In this document: piece by piece, positions 9,006 to 16,995 of the stretch
Numbering within the stretch: the first letter of the stretch is position 1
How the letters are laid out: the number at the start of each line of letters is the position of its first letter
From: JACIYW01 sp014359745
GTDB lineage: Bacteria; Pseudomonadota; Alphaproteobacteria; Rhodobacterales; Rhodobacteraceae
DNA length: 26,397 nt
Direction: 5' to 3'
Assembly: GCA_050433985.1 (NCBI GenBank)
Contig: JBNPWE010000027.1
Coordinates: 1-26,397 of the forward strand
Notes under the pieces: generated by a model
Told to the model about the DNA's origin: nothing
Database searches by the model: none
What the model saw: the letters and a program-made list of their open reading frames with translations, nothing else
Translations under genes and position numbers: made by a program

Positions 9006-10360
9006 TGATGCCTCCCGACCGGATCGAACACTGGCCCCTCGCCCGGCTGAGACCCTATGCCCGCAACGCCAAGACCCACGATGCCGATCAGGTTGCAAAG
9101 ATCGCCGCCAGCATGGCCGAGTTCGGCTGGACCGTGCCGGTGCTGGTGGCCGCTGATGGCGAATTGATCGCAGGCCATGGCCGCATTCTGGCGGCCGCGC
9201 ACCTCGGCCTGTCCGAGGCCCCGGTCATCGTGCTGGGCCATTTGACCGAGGCGCAACGCCGCGCCTATCGCATCGCCGACAACAAGCTCACCGAGCTGGG
9301 CGGCTGGGATGAGGCCCTGCTGTTGCAGGAATTGCAGGCGCTGATGGCCGAGGATTTCGACCTCGGGCTGATCGGCATCCCCGTGGACGAACTGGATGCT
9401 CTGCTGGCAGACGCCGACGACCGCCCGACGATTTCTGACGACGCGGCCGATGCGATCCCGGCCCCGCCCGCTGAACCGATCACCCGCCCCGGCGATATCT
9501 GGCAGTTGGGCAAACATCGCCTCTGCTGCGGCGATGCCACCGATCCCGCCGCTGTCGCCAGACTGATGCAGAATGAGGCGGCCATGCTGATGTTCACCTC
9601 GCCGCCCTATGCCCAGCAGCGCGACTATGGCGCGGCCAGGGAAAAACTCGGCGATTGGGATGCGCTGATGCAGGGCGTATTCACCGCCGCCCCGATCACC
9701 GCCGACGCGCAGGTCTTGGTCAACCTCGGCCTCGTGCACCGGAGCGGCGAATGGCAGCCCTATTGGGAAGGATGGGTCGAATGGATGCGCGCTTCTGGCT
9801 GGCGGCGGTTTGGATGGTATGTGTGGGACCAGGGGCCGGGCTTGCCGGGCGACTGGCAGGGACGCCTGGCCCCGTCGCACGAGTTCATTTTCCACTTCAA
9901 TCGCGCATCCCGCAAACCCCACAAGACCGTGCCGTCCAAGCACGCGGGCGAAACTTTGGGCGGCGGCGGGCTGCGCGGGGCCGACGGCAGCGTCCACGCC
10001 AAGACCGGCACCGGCAACGCGATCCAAAGCCATCGTATCCCGGACTCTGTGTTCCGCATCATGCGCCACAAAGGGGGCTTGGGCGCAGCGGGATCGCACC
10101 CGGCGGTGTTCCCCGTGGCGCTGGTCGAGGCCGTGCTGACGGCGTTCTCGGATCCGGGCGACCTGATCTACGAGCCGTTCTGCGGCTCCGGAACCCAGAT
10201 CGTCGCCGCCGAACGCGCGGGGCGGCGCTGCTTCGCGATGGAGCTGGACCCGGTCTATTGCGACGTGGCCGTGCGGCGGTGGGAAATGGCGACGGGGCGA
10301 AAGGCACAGTTGGAAAATCGCAACGAGACCACCATTGGCAAGGAGACAAAACAGCAATGA
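9002..10360 (+). CDS. ParB-domain DNA methyltransferase, SPPY type (second paralogue)
   Basis: 452 residues. The N-terminal ParB-like domain is nearly a copy of that in the gene at 7246 (ARNAK, VAKIAASMA, FGWTVP, GELIAGHGR, YRIADNKLTELG all shared). The methylase half differs more: motif IV is TSPPY (SPPY 200-203) rather than DPPY, and the AdoMet motif is FCGSGT (393-398). SPPY is common in N4-cytosine methyltransferases, so the two paralogues may modify different bases; this is an inference from motifs. An extra segment around residues 215-320 is absent from the first paralogue. Starts could be any of three consecutive ATG codons at 9002-9010. It overlaps the next gene by ATGA at 10357-10360. 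A duplication followed by domain divergence or swapping is the simplest history. Confidence 0.87.
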   Translation: MMMPPDRIEHWPLARLRPYARNAKTHDADQVAKIAASMAEFGWTVPVLVAADGELIAGHGRILAAAHLGLSEAPVIVLGHLTEAQRRAYRIADNKLTELGGWDEALLLQELQALMAEDFDLGLIGIPVDELDALLADADDRPTISDDAADAIPAPPAEPITRPGDIWQLGKHRLCCGDATDPAAVARLMQNEAAMLMFTSPPYAQQRDYGAAREKLGDWDALMQGVFTAAPITADAQVLVNLGLVHRSGEWQPYWEGWVEWMRASGWRRFGWYVWDQGPGLPGDWQGRLAPSHEFIFHFNRASRKPHKTVPSKHAGETLGGGGLRGADGSVHAKTGTGNAIQSHRIPDSVFRIMRHKGGLGAAGSHPAVFPVALVEAVLTAFSDPGDLIYEPFCGSGTQIVAAERAGRRCFAMELDPVYCDVAVRRWEMATGRKAQLENRNETTIGKETKQQ

Positions 10361-10866
10361 TCATCGACACCCCGATCTGGCGAAACGCCGACCTCATTCG
10401 GATCATCCCGATCACGCGCGCGGACCTGAACCAGGCCATATCCCGAAACGACTTTCAGCCTGAAAACACACCCAAGCCCGGAAAGGCGCGCTGGTACAGC
10501 TGGAGAGACGTGGTGTCGGTTGCTGCCGCACAGGACTTGCGCAAACTTGGCTTTGGTCCCTCCATCGCATTTGGGCTGGTGCAAAACCACCTGTCACCGT
10601 TTCTGCGGGGTAGCATAGACGCCCCGGACGATTGCGCAGGAGTGCTTTGGCTTATCCGTCCTGGTGACGACCATCTCAACATTGAGACCCCGTGTGAGTT
10701 CCTGCGCCACACCGAATACGAGGCGCTCCTTGTCACGCCAAACGAGAGCGCCTGCATCATCGTGAATATCGGGCGCATTGCAGCACGCGTTCGCAATGAC
10801 CTGCAGGCGACCGAGACCGCCAAGGTCATCCGTGAGGAATTTCAGACGGCGGGGCCGGTGATGTGA
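10357..10866 (+). CDS. Putative MerR-like DNA-binding protein
   Basis: 169 residues starting at an ATG with a good Shine-Dalgarno (AAGGAG, 10 bases upstream) and overlapping the preceding stop. The segment from about residue 19 to 60 (ITRADLNQAI...RWYSWRDVVSVAAAQDLRKLGF) resembles a MerR-type winged helix-turn-helix, where a tryptophan/tyrosine-rich wing is followed by a helix reading 'aaaqdLrklGf'. The C-terminal 100 residues look like a small sensor or dimerisation domain without a motif I can name. Position at the end of the methyltransferase operon suggests a phage regulator. Low sequence-level certainty; coding is well supported by length and coupling. Confidence 0.65.
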   Translation: MIIDTPIWRNADLIRIIPITRADLNQAISRNDFQPENTPKPGKARWYSWRDVVSVAAAQDLRKLGFGPSIAFGLVQNHLSPFLRGSIDAPDDCAGVLWLIRPGDDHLNIETPCEFLRHTEYEALLVTPNESACIIVNIGRIAARVRNDLQATETAKVIREEFQTAGPVM

Positions 10867-11072
10867 CCCAATCGCACCGCATGTCGCTGATCGAAGCCGT
10901 TACCAATGTCGCGGTGGGCTACGTGCTGGCCGTCGCAACGCAGATCGTCGTGTTTCCATGGTTCGGCCTGCACCCGGGCCTTGGCCAGAACTTGGCGCTG
11001 GGCGGGGTCTTTGTCGGCATATCGCTCCTGCGCAGCTACGCGCTGCGCAGGCTGTTCGAGCACTGGCGATAA
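10863..11072 (+). CDS. Small two-helix membrane protein (DUF7220-like)
   Basis: 69 residues from a GTG start that overlaps the previous stop codon (GTGA). Two hydrophobic spans are evident, about residues 14-32 (VAVGYVLAVATQIVVFPWF) and 42-58 (NLALGGVFVGISLLRSY), ending in a basic tail (RRLFEHWR). This pattern matches a short membrane protein common in Rhodobacteraceae phages (DUF7220 as I recall). Role unknown; it is probably inserted in the inner membrane. It faces the convergent gene at 11083 with only 10 bases between them and no evident terminator. Confidence 0.7.
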   Translation: MTQSHRMSLIEAVTNVAVGYVLAVATQIVVFPWFGLHPGLGQNLALGGVFVGISLLRSYALRRLFEHWR

Positions 11073-11082
11073 CGGCGGGGCA

Positions 11083-11664
11083 TCAGGCAGCCTCGATTTT
11101 GTACACGGTGCCTCTGCCCGTGACCTTCTCTGAGGTAATCGGCAGGTTCAGCTTCTTCTTGAGCCCGCCCGAAATCAGGCCTCTTGCCGAATGTGCCAAC
11201 CAGCCCGTCGCTTCGACGATCTCGGCGATGGACGCCCCCTCGGGTCGCTGAATGAGGGCGATGATCTCCGCCTGCTTGGTGCCGGCGCGGATGGCGACCG
11301 GCTTCGGTGTGGCAGGGCTGGGGGATGCTTCGGGCGTATCCTTTGGCCGAGTGACCAGCTCCAGCTTTGCCTTGCGGAGGTCGGTCATTGTGCTCGCCAC
11401 CACCGGCTCGATCCCGATGGCCAGCAGCCCCGCCTCGGTGACCACCAGCGTGGTGCCGTGCCCATCGCCGGTTTCTCGCCAGAGCGGCTCATTGCGCCGC
11501 AGGTTGGCGTCAACTTCCTGCAGCCAGCCGTGTTCGATCATCCGGGTCACGGCCATCTTCGCCGCCGCCCCGGCCAGCCCCTTGGGCAGCGGCAGGGCGA
11601 TGTTTTCGGGGCGCTGGGCCCCGGCGCTGAGGATGAGGGTCTGGGTTTCGGTCAGCTTGGTCAT
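11083..11664 (-). CDS. DUF3489 domain protein
   Basis: 193 residues. The N-terminal half (TKLTETQTLILSAGAQRPEN, then LTRMI-type helices and GLLAIGIEP) looks like a winged-helix fold. After a proline-rich linker, the C-terminal half (TKQAEIIALIQRPEGASIAEIVEATGW...VRGLISGGLKKKL) is the DUF3489 helix-turn-helix-like domain, which usually ends, as here, in GRGTVYKIEAA. Probably a DNA-binding phage or plasmid-type regulator. It is the last gene of a leftward run of five small genes. The first codon has GGGGAACACC just upstream; the start is otherwise well defined. Confidence 0.8.
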   Translation of the reverse strand: MTKLTETQTLILSAGAQRPENIALPLPKGLAGAAAKMAVTRMIEHGWLQEVDANLRRNEPLWRETGDGHGTTLVVTEAGLLAIGIEPVVASTMTDLRKAKLELVTRPKDTPEASPSPATPKPVAIRAGTKQAEIIALIQRPEGASIAEIVEATGWLAHSARGLISGGLKKKLNLPITSEKVTGRGTVYKIEAA

Positions 11665-11673
11665 GGTGTTCCC

Positions 11674-11898
11674 CTATTGGTCATGGTTGGCAAGAAAGGC
11701 GGCGATGCGCGACATCAGGTCGTTGTGACCGTCGGCATCCGTACCGATGATCACATCTCCATCGTCGTCGCGGTCCAGATTGGCGATCTCGCGCAGCAGC
11801 GCGATGGCCTCGTTGCAGGCGGAAACGCGTTCGGCCTCCCATGCGGCGGTGATGGCATCCTGTTCGATCTGGTGGCGCTGGGCCGGATCAAGCGGCAT
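11674..11898 (-). CDS. Small acidic protein of unknown function
   Basis: 74 residues, predicted mostly helical, with an acidic patch DRDDDGDVIIGTDADGHNDL in the second half. No family recognised. It overlaps the upstream gene (11888-12151) by 11 bases and is followed after 9 bases by the DUF3489 gene, so it is part of the same leftward operon. Coding status is supported by packing and composition rather than by homology. Confidence 0.6.
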   Translation of the reverse strand: MPLDPAQRHQIEQDAITAAWEAERVSACNEAIALLREIANLDRDDDGDVIIGTDADGHNDLMSRIAAFLANHDQ

Positions 11899-12151
11899 GC
11901 TCGCCCTCCTTGAACGCGCTGTCGGTGATCTGGCGCAGCAGGCTGGCGTAGTGGTTCAGGGTGCCGACGTGGCCCCAATTGATCTCGTCGGGGTTCGTCT
12001 CGAAATGGTCGTCGCTCAGGGCCTTCAGGCGCTCCAGCATCGCGTCGATCTGGAACTTGCTGGTCATGAAGGCGTCGAGGGCTTTGTTCGACCGCTCCCT
12101 CGAAACGGTGGCGGGAGCGGTCTCACTGTCGGTGGCGCGGCGGGTGGTCAT
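11888..12151 (-). CDS. Small phage protein of unknown function
   Basis: 87 residues. A polar N-terminus (about 24 residues) precedes a helical part containing ALDAFMTSKFQIDAMLERLKAL and a conserved-looking HVGTLNHYASLLRQITDSAF. I do not recognise the family. It is packed between neighbours on the same strand (9 bases from the upstream gene, 11-base overlap downstream), consistent with a small-gene early operon. Confidence 0.65.
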   Translation of the reverse strand: MTTRRATDSETAPATVSRERSNKALDAFMTSKFQIDAMLERLKALSDDHFETNPDEINWGHVGTLNHYASLLRQITDSAFKEGEHAA

Positions 12152-12160
12152 GATGCTGCC

Positions 12161-12382
12161 TCAGATCAGCTGCAGATCGACCAGCACCGCGCTGGCGGCG
12201 GCCAGTTGTGCAGTCGGCAGGTCGATCTTGATGTGCGAGAAGAGGTCCGAGCAATCGGCCTTGATCCCGCCCTCACGCAGCGCTGTCTCGATGGCTTCCG
12301 CCACCACGCTAGTGCGCGAGCGGTCGAGATGGTCGGGCAGCGTGTCGATGTCGATGCGGATAGTTGTAGTGGCCATGGTCAT
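12161..12382 (-). CDS. Small phage protein of unknown function
   Basis: 73 residues beginning MTMATTTIRIDIDTLPDHL. I chose the ATG at 12382 because GGAGGG lies 9-14 bases upstream; a longer frame back to 12472 would run into the upstream gene and has unlike composition. A second ATG two codons on (12376) is also possible. The sequence reads as a beta strand followed by helices (RTSVVAEAIETALREGG). No family recognised. Confidence 0.6.
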   Translation of the reverse strand: MTMATTTIRIDIDTLPDHLDRSRTSVVAEAIETALREGGIKADCSDLFSHIKIDLPTAQLAAASAVLVDLQLI

Positions 12383-12395
12383 GTCCTGCCCTCCC

Positions 12396-12596
12396 TCAGC
12401 GCTTGGACGCGGCGGCGACGCCAGCGGCATAAGCCTCTTCCAGCGCGGCGCGGATCGCCCAGACCGCCACATCGTGGAAGTCGAGGCGGTCGCTGTTGCG
12501 GGTCTCCAGCGTCTCGATGCTGTGGAAATGCCTGGTCGCGATCTCCAGCAGCAGGGCTTCGCTGGGGGCTTTGGCAGGGGGGGTCTTGGCGGTCAT
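12396..12596 (-). CDS. DUF6900 family protein
   Basis: 66 residues. The core IETLETRNSDRLDFHDVAV followed by IRAALEEAYAAG is the signature of the DUF6900 family, found in phages and plasmids of alphaproteobacteria. Function unknown. I place the start at 12596 because GGAGA sits 9 bases before it; an in-frame ATG at 12626 would add ten residues (MMQLSPGDHP) without a better ribosome site. It is the first gene of the leftward operon, next to the AT-rich divergent promoter region. Confidence 0.75.
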   Translation of the reverse strand: MTAKTPPAKAPSEALLLEIATRHFHSIETLETRNSDRLDFHDVAVWAIRAALEEAYAAGVAAASKR

Positions 12597-12626
12597 GGGG
12601 TGGTCTCCGGGGCTGAGTTGCATCAT

Positions 12627-12724
12627 TTTCCTGTACCCAGAATCGCTCGGCGCGGGAGTGTAATCAACTGAATAAGAAGATCATTTCCATTTAATTCCAA
12701 TATCTTGAAGGCAGTCAAAGCATC
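12627..12724. promoter_or_regulatory. AT-rich divergent promoter region between early and late operons
   Basis: This short intergenic stretch is conspicuously AT-rich (TTTCCATTTAATTCCAATA near 12684-12702). Leftward, TTGACT (complement of 12713-12718) with 17-bp spacing to ATTAAA (complement of 12690-12695) is a plausible promoter. A second leftward candidate is TTGATT (complement of 12662-12667). Rightward, no strong -35/-10 pair is visible, so the late operon may depend on an activator or read-through. Confidence 0.45.
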
Positions 12725-13261
12725 ATGGAAGGTATGTCCGAACGGGAGTACTCCGCCCATTCCGGCCTCTCACGCGGGGCGATCCAGAAGGCGCGCAAGG
12801 CCGGGCGGCTGGTGGTTTACAAAGACGGCTCGATCAACGCCGCCGCCTCCGATGTACGCCGTGCCGACATGACCGACCCGGACCAGCAGCGGCGCAGCAC
12901 GGGTGGCGACAGCGGGTTCAGCGGGCCAGCAGACAGCTCGTCCTATCTGAAGGCCCGCACCGCGCTGACGGTCTACCAGGCCCAAGACAAGCAACTGGCA
13001 ATCCAGAAGCGCAAGGGCACGCTTGTGGACCGGGCCCGGGCGGAAACGCTGGTGTTCCGCCTCGCGCGCCAGGAACGCGATACTTGGGTGACCTGGCCCA
13101 GCAGGGTGGCGGCGCTGATGGCGGCCGAGGTGGCAGCAGAGGTGGAAAAGCAATCCGGCACACCAGTGATGATCGAGGCCGCGATCCTGCAGAGGGTGCT
13201 GGAAACCCATGTCAGACAGCACCTCGACGCCCTCGCCGATCTCCGGGTCTCGCTTGGATGA
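12725..13261 (+). CDS. Phage terminase small subunit (Nu1-like)
   Basis: 178 residues. The N-terminal 45 residues form a helix-turn-helix of the Nu1 kind (SEREYSAHSGLSRGAIQKARKAGRLV...DGSI), followed by a linker. The helical part begins SSYLKARTALTVYQAQDKQL and is typical of small terminases of the lambda type. It recognises the packaging site and recruits the large subunit. The large-subunit start (13209) overlaps this gene by 53 bases, an organisation often seen for terminase pairs. The start is either ATG 12725 or ATG 12734; neither has an ideally spaced Shine-Dalgarno. Confidence 0.85.
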   Translation: MEGMSEREYSAHSGLSRGAIQKARKAGRLVVYKDGSINAAASDVRRADMTDPDQQRRSTGGDSGFSGPADSSSYLKARTALTVYQAQDKQLAIQKRKGTLVDRARAETLVFRLARQERDTWVTWPSRVAALMAAEVAAEVEKQSGTPVMIEAAILQRVLETHVRQHLDALADLRVSLG

Positions 13262-15266
13262 TGACAGTGATGATCTGACCGGCGACGACCTGACCGCAGA
13301 ACTCGACCTCAGCTTTGACGGGGCCGAGGATATCCTGCGGGTTTGGCGGAACGGCATGCGGCCCGATCCGGACCTGACGGTATCGGAATGGGCGGATCAA
13401 CACCGCTGGCTGTCCTCGCGCGGTGCGGCCGAACCGGGGCGCTACCGCACGGCCCGCGCGCCCTACCTGCGCGAGATCATGGATGCGCTGTCGCCAAGGT
13501 ATCCTGCGCAGCGCATCACCTTCATGAAGGCCGCGCAGGTCGGGGCGACCGAGGCTGGCAACAACTGGATCGGCTTCGTGATCCATCACGCGCCGGGGCC
13601 GATGCTGGCGGTACTGCCAAGCCTGGAACTGGCGAAGCGGACGTCACGCGGTCGTTTGGACCCGCTGATCGCGGATAGCCCGGCGCTGCGCGAACGGGTC
13701 AATCCGGCCCGGTCGCGCGATGCGGGCAATTCGATGCTCTCAAAAGAGTTCCCCGGCGGCATCCTGGTGCTGACCGGCGCAAACAGCGCCACCGGCCTGC
13801 GGTCCATGCCTGCGCGGTATATCTTTCTCGATGAGGTCGACGCCTATCCGCCTTCCGCCGACGAGGAAGGCGATCCGGTCACGCTGGCAGAGGCGCGCAC
13901 CACCACCTTCTCGCACCGGCGCAAGGTATTCATGGTCTCGACGCCCACGATCAGGGGGCTGAGCCGGATCGAGCGCGAGTTTGAGGCCAGCGATCAGCGC
14001 AGGTACTTCGTGCCCTGCCCGCATTGTAGCCAGATGCAATGGCTGCAGTTTGACCGCCTGCGCTGGGACAAAGGCCGCCCCGACACCGCCGCCTATCATT
14101 GCGAAGGGTGCGAAAAACCCATCGCCGAGCATCACAAGACGCAGATGCTGGAGCGGGGCGAATGGCGCGCGACGTCCGTGTCGGCCGATCCGCATTCGAT
14201 CGGCTTCCATATCTCGGCGCTCTATTCGCCCTTGGGATGGAAAAGCTGGGGCCAGATCGCCCGCGAGTGGCTGGCGGCGCAGGACTCGGAGGAAATGCTG
14301 CGTGTGGCGCGCAACACCCTGCTGGGCGAGACATGGGTCGAGAGCGGCGATGCGCCGGAATGGCAGCGGCTGGCGGAACGGCGCGAAAGCTACGCGGGCG
14401 TGCAGATCCCGGCAGGCGGTCTGTTCCTGACCGCTGGCGTCGACGTGCAGAAGGACCGCATCGAGGTCGATGTCTGGGCCTGGGGCCGGGGCTTGGAGTC
14501 CTGGCTGGTCGATCACATCGTGATTGCGGGCGGTCCGGATGATCCGACGTGTTGGGACAAGCTGACGGCCCTCTTGGGTCGGACATGGACCTGCGCAAAT
14601 GGCGCCGTGATGGTGATCGGCAAGCTGGCCATCGACACCGGCTATGAGGCCCCGGCGGTTTATGCCTGGGCGCGCAAGCAGGGTTTTGAGCAGGTGGCCC
14701 CGATCAAGGGCCTGGAAGGCTTCAACCGCGCGACGCCGGTGTCGGGGCCGACCTTTGTCGACGCCACCGTGGCTGGCCGCCGCCTGCGGCGCGGCGCGCG
14801 GCTGTGGTCGGTGGCCACGGCGACCTTCAAAACCGAAACCTACCGCTTCCTGCGGCTGGAACGCCCCTCGGACGAAGACCGCGCGCTGGGGGTGCTCGAT
14901 GCCCCCGGCACCGTGCACCTGCCGGACTGGATCGACACCGAATGGTTGAAGCAGCTGGTGGCCGAACAGCTGGTCACCGTGCGCAACAAGCGCGGCTATG
15001 CCCACCCCGAATGGCAGAAGATGCGCGAACGCAACGAGGCTCTGGACACACGCGTCTATGCGCGGGCGGCGGCCTGGATCATGGGCGCGGATCGCTGGGA
15101 CGAGGCGACCTGGCGACGGCTCGAGGCGCAGGCCGGGGTGGAAACCCGACCGGCTTCGCCCGTCACGGCAACTGAACCAGTGTCGCCCACCCCGCCCAAG
15201 GCCGGAACACCGGCCACGCCACGGCGCAAACGCCGAGCCTACACACCGAACTTCATGAGGGACTGA
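13209..15266 (+). CDS. Phage terminase large subunit, GpA family
   Basis: 685-residue packaging motor and nuclease that cuts concatemeric phage DNA and pumps it into the prohead. The deviant Walker A is at 107-115 (KAAQVGATE) and Walker B at 205-211 (IFLDEVD). A zinc-ribbon-like pair CPHC ... CEGC lies around residues 270-302. The C-terminal nuclease domain starts near GVDVQKDRIEVDVWAWG. Length matches lambda gpA (about 640). Neighbours on both sides (Nu1-like, gpW-like) confirm the role. Ends in a basic tail (PRRKRRAYTPNFMRD). Confidence 0.95.
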   Translation: MSDSTSTPSPISGSRLDDDSDDLTGDDLTAELDLSFDGAEDILRVWRNGMRPDPDLTVSEWADQHRWLSSRGAAEPGRYRTARAPYLREIMDALSPRYPAQRITFMKAAQVGATEAGNNWIGFVIHHAPGPMLAVLPSLELAKRTSRGRLDPLIADSPALRERVNPARSRDAGNSMLSKEFPGGILVLTGANSATGLRSMPARYIFLDEVDAYPPSADEEGDPVTLAEARTTTFSHRRKVFMVSTPTIRGLSRIEREFEASDQRRYFVPCPHCSQMQWLQFDRLRWDKGRPDTAAYHCEGCEKPIAEHHKTQMLERGEWRATSVSADPHSIGFHISALYSPLGWKSWGQIAREWLAAQDSEEMLRVARNTLLGETWVESGDAPEWQRLAERRESYAGVQIPAGGLFLTAGVDVQKDRIEVDVWAWGRGLESWLVDHIVIAGGPDDPTCWDKLTALLGRTWTCANGAVMVIGKLAIDTGYEAPAVYAWARKQGFEQVAPIKGLEGFNRATPVSGPTFVDATVAGRRLRRGARLWSVATATFKTETYRFLRLERPSDEDRALGVLDAPGTVHLPDWIDTEWLKQLVAEQLVTVRNKRGYAHPEWQKMRERNEALDTRVYARAAAWIMGADRWDEATWRRLEAQAGVETRPASPVTATEPVSPTPPKAGTPATPRRKRRAYTPNFMRD

Positions 15267-15267
15267 G

Positions 15268-15483
15268 ATGGATCTGGAACGGATGCGCGCGCTTCTGGCA
15301 GCACTTCAGGAGGCGCGCTACGCGGGCGTCCGCTCGGTCAGCTATGACGGCAAGACCATCACCTATGGGTCGGACGCGGAACTGGCCAATGCCATCAGCG
15401 ATCTGGAAACCCGGATTGCCACCGCCAGTACCGGCACCCCGCGCCGCCGCCGATGGGGCACTGTCGCGTCAAAAGGCCTGTGA
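15268..15483 (+). CDS. Head-tail joining protein, gpW family
   Basis: 71 residues, starting 2 bases after the terL stop. The pattern MDLERMRALLAALQEARYAGV, then YDGKTITYGSDAELANAI and a basic C-terminus is that of gpW-type proteins, which sit below the portal and are needed for tail attachment. Position between the large terminase and portal genes is the same as in lambda. Confidence 0.85.
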   Translation: MDLERMRALLAALQEARYAGVRSVSYDGKTITYGSDAELANAISDLETRIATASTGTPRRRRWGTVASKGL

Positions 15484-15486
15484 TCC

Positions 15487-16995
15487 ATGGCGTTTGAAGC
15501 GTTCCGCCAGAGGCTGGGATCGATCATCGGCGGGTTCGATGCAGCACAGGCCCATCGCCGCCTGCGCGGGTTCCGGGCCAGCCGCGCCCATGTGAACACG
15601 CTGATCGCGGCCTCGGGCGACACGATCACCGCCCGTGCCCGCTGGCTGGTCAGAAACAACGGCTATGCGGCCAATGCGGTGGAGAGCTTCGCCAGCAACG
15701 TGGTGGGCGACGGGATCAAACCCTCATCGACCATCGCCGATGCCGCCAGGAAGGAAGAGCTGCAGGCGTTGTGGCTCGCGTGGACCGATGACGCCGATGC
15801 CGAAGGGTTGACGGATTTCTACGGGCTACAGCGCCGGGCCGCGCGCGAGGTCTTCCTGTCAGGCGAGGTGTTCCTCCGCATCCGGCCGCGCCGGGTCGAG
15901 GATGGGCTGACCGTGCCCCTGCAATTGCAGATGTTGCCTGCGGAAATGCTGCCGCTCGACATGAACCGTACCCTGCCCGGTGCCGGGCTGATCCGGCAGG
16001 GCATCGAGTTTGACGGCATTGGCCGCCGCGTGGCCTATCACTTCCTGCGCCGCCATCCGGGTGATCTGACCGACCCGGGTCTGTCAGGCGAAACCGTCCG
16101 CGTTCCGGCTGCGGACGTGATCCATGTGCTCGACCCGGTCGAAGCGGGCCAGCTGCGCGGTGTGTCGCGCTTTGCTGCCGCTATCGTGAAGCTGTTCACA
16201 CTGGACCTCTATGACGATGCCGAGCTGGAACGGAAGAAGATCGCCGCGATGTTCGCGATGTTCATCACCTCCCCCGCCCCGGAAACCCCGCTGGAACCGA
16301 CCGAGGAGGATCTGGAGGTCGAACCGGGCCAGGTCGTGCGGCTCGATCCCGGCGAGGATGTGTCGACCCCGGCAACACCGGACTCGGGCGGCACCTATGA
16401 GCCGTTCCAGTATCGCACCTTGCTGCAGATCGCGGCGGCGCTGGGCGTGCCCTATGGGTACCTCACCGGCGACACCGCCAAGGGCAACTTCTCGAACACG
16501 CGGATCAGCCTCATCGAATTCCGCCGCCGCATCTCGGCCTGGCAGCATGGTGTGCTGGTTTATCAGCTCTGCCGCGCGGTCTGGGTGCGCTGGATGGACA
16601 CAGCCGTGCTGTCGGGTGCCCTCGACCTGCCGGGCTATGACAGCCAGCGGCGGCAATACCATGCCTGCGCCTGGTTGCCCACGAAATGGGACTGGATCGA
16701 CCCGATGAAGGACGCCTCGGCCGAGATCCTGCAGATCGAGGCGGGCCTGAAGTCCCGCACGCAGGCGCTGGCTGAGCGGGGCTTTGATGCCGAACAGGTG
16801 GACCGCGAAATAGCCGCCGAGCGCAAACGCGAATTGGCGCTGGGCCTCGACTTCCGGCGGCCGGGGTCGCCTGCGCAGGGGCCGGGCGAAGGTGGGGCGA
16901 AAGACGCGGAGCAGGACAGCGCCAAGGACGACGAGGCCGACGACGACGCACAGGACACCGCCGATGAAAAACCCGACGCATCGGAGGGCGCATGA
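15487..16995 (+). CDS. Phage portal protein, lambda family
   Basis: 502 residues. Lambda gpB-type signatures include ARARWLVRNNGYAANAVESF near residue 40, MLPLDMN near 155, VIHVLDPVEAGQLRGVSRFA near 211 and LGVPYGYLTGDTAKGNFSN near 319. The C-terminus is strongly acidic and repetitive (AEQDSAKDDEADDDAQDTADE), a disordered tail. Twelve copies would form the DNA channel at the capsid vertex. The stop overlaps the next start in ATGATG (16992-16997). Confidence 0.95.
   Translation: MAFEAFRQRLGSIIGGFDAAQAHRRLRGFRASRAHVNTLIAASGDTITARARWLVRNNGYAANAVESFASNVVGDGIKPSSTIADAARKEELQALWLAWTDDADAEGLTDFYGLQRRAAREVFLSGEVFLRIRPRRVEDGLTVPLQLQMLPAEMLPLDMNRTLPGAGLIRQGIEFDGIGRRVAYHFLRRHPGDLTDPGLSGETVRVPAADVIHVLDPVEAGQLRGVSRFAAAIVKLFTLDLYDDAELERKKIAAMFAMFITSPAPETPLEPTEEDLEVEPGQVVRLDPGEDVSTPATPDSGGTYEPFQYRTLLQIAAALGVPYGYLTGDTAKGNFSNTRISLIEFRRRISAWQHGVLVYQLCRAVWVRWMDTAVLSGALDLPGYDSQRRQYHACAWLPTKWDWIDPMKDASAEILQIEAGLKSRTQALAERGFDAEQVDREIAAERKRELALGLDFRRPGSPAQGPGEGGAKDAEQDSAKDDEADDDAQDTADEKPDASEGA

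Noticed and set aside
8903..10357. 484-codon antisense frame over the second methyltransferase
   Set aside because: Mirror of the strong GC third-position bias in the + strand gene; no motif and no plausible neighbours.
13740..15005. 421-codon antisense frame over terL
   Set aside because: Shadow of the terminase gene; composition dominated by Arg, Gly, Pro and His.
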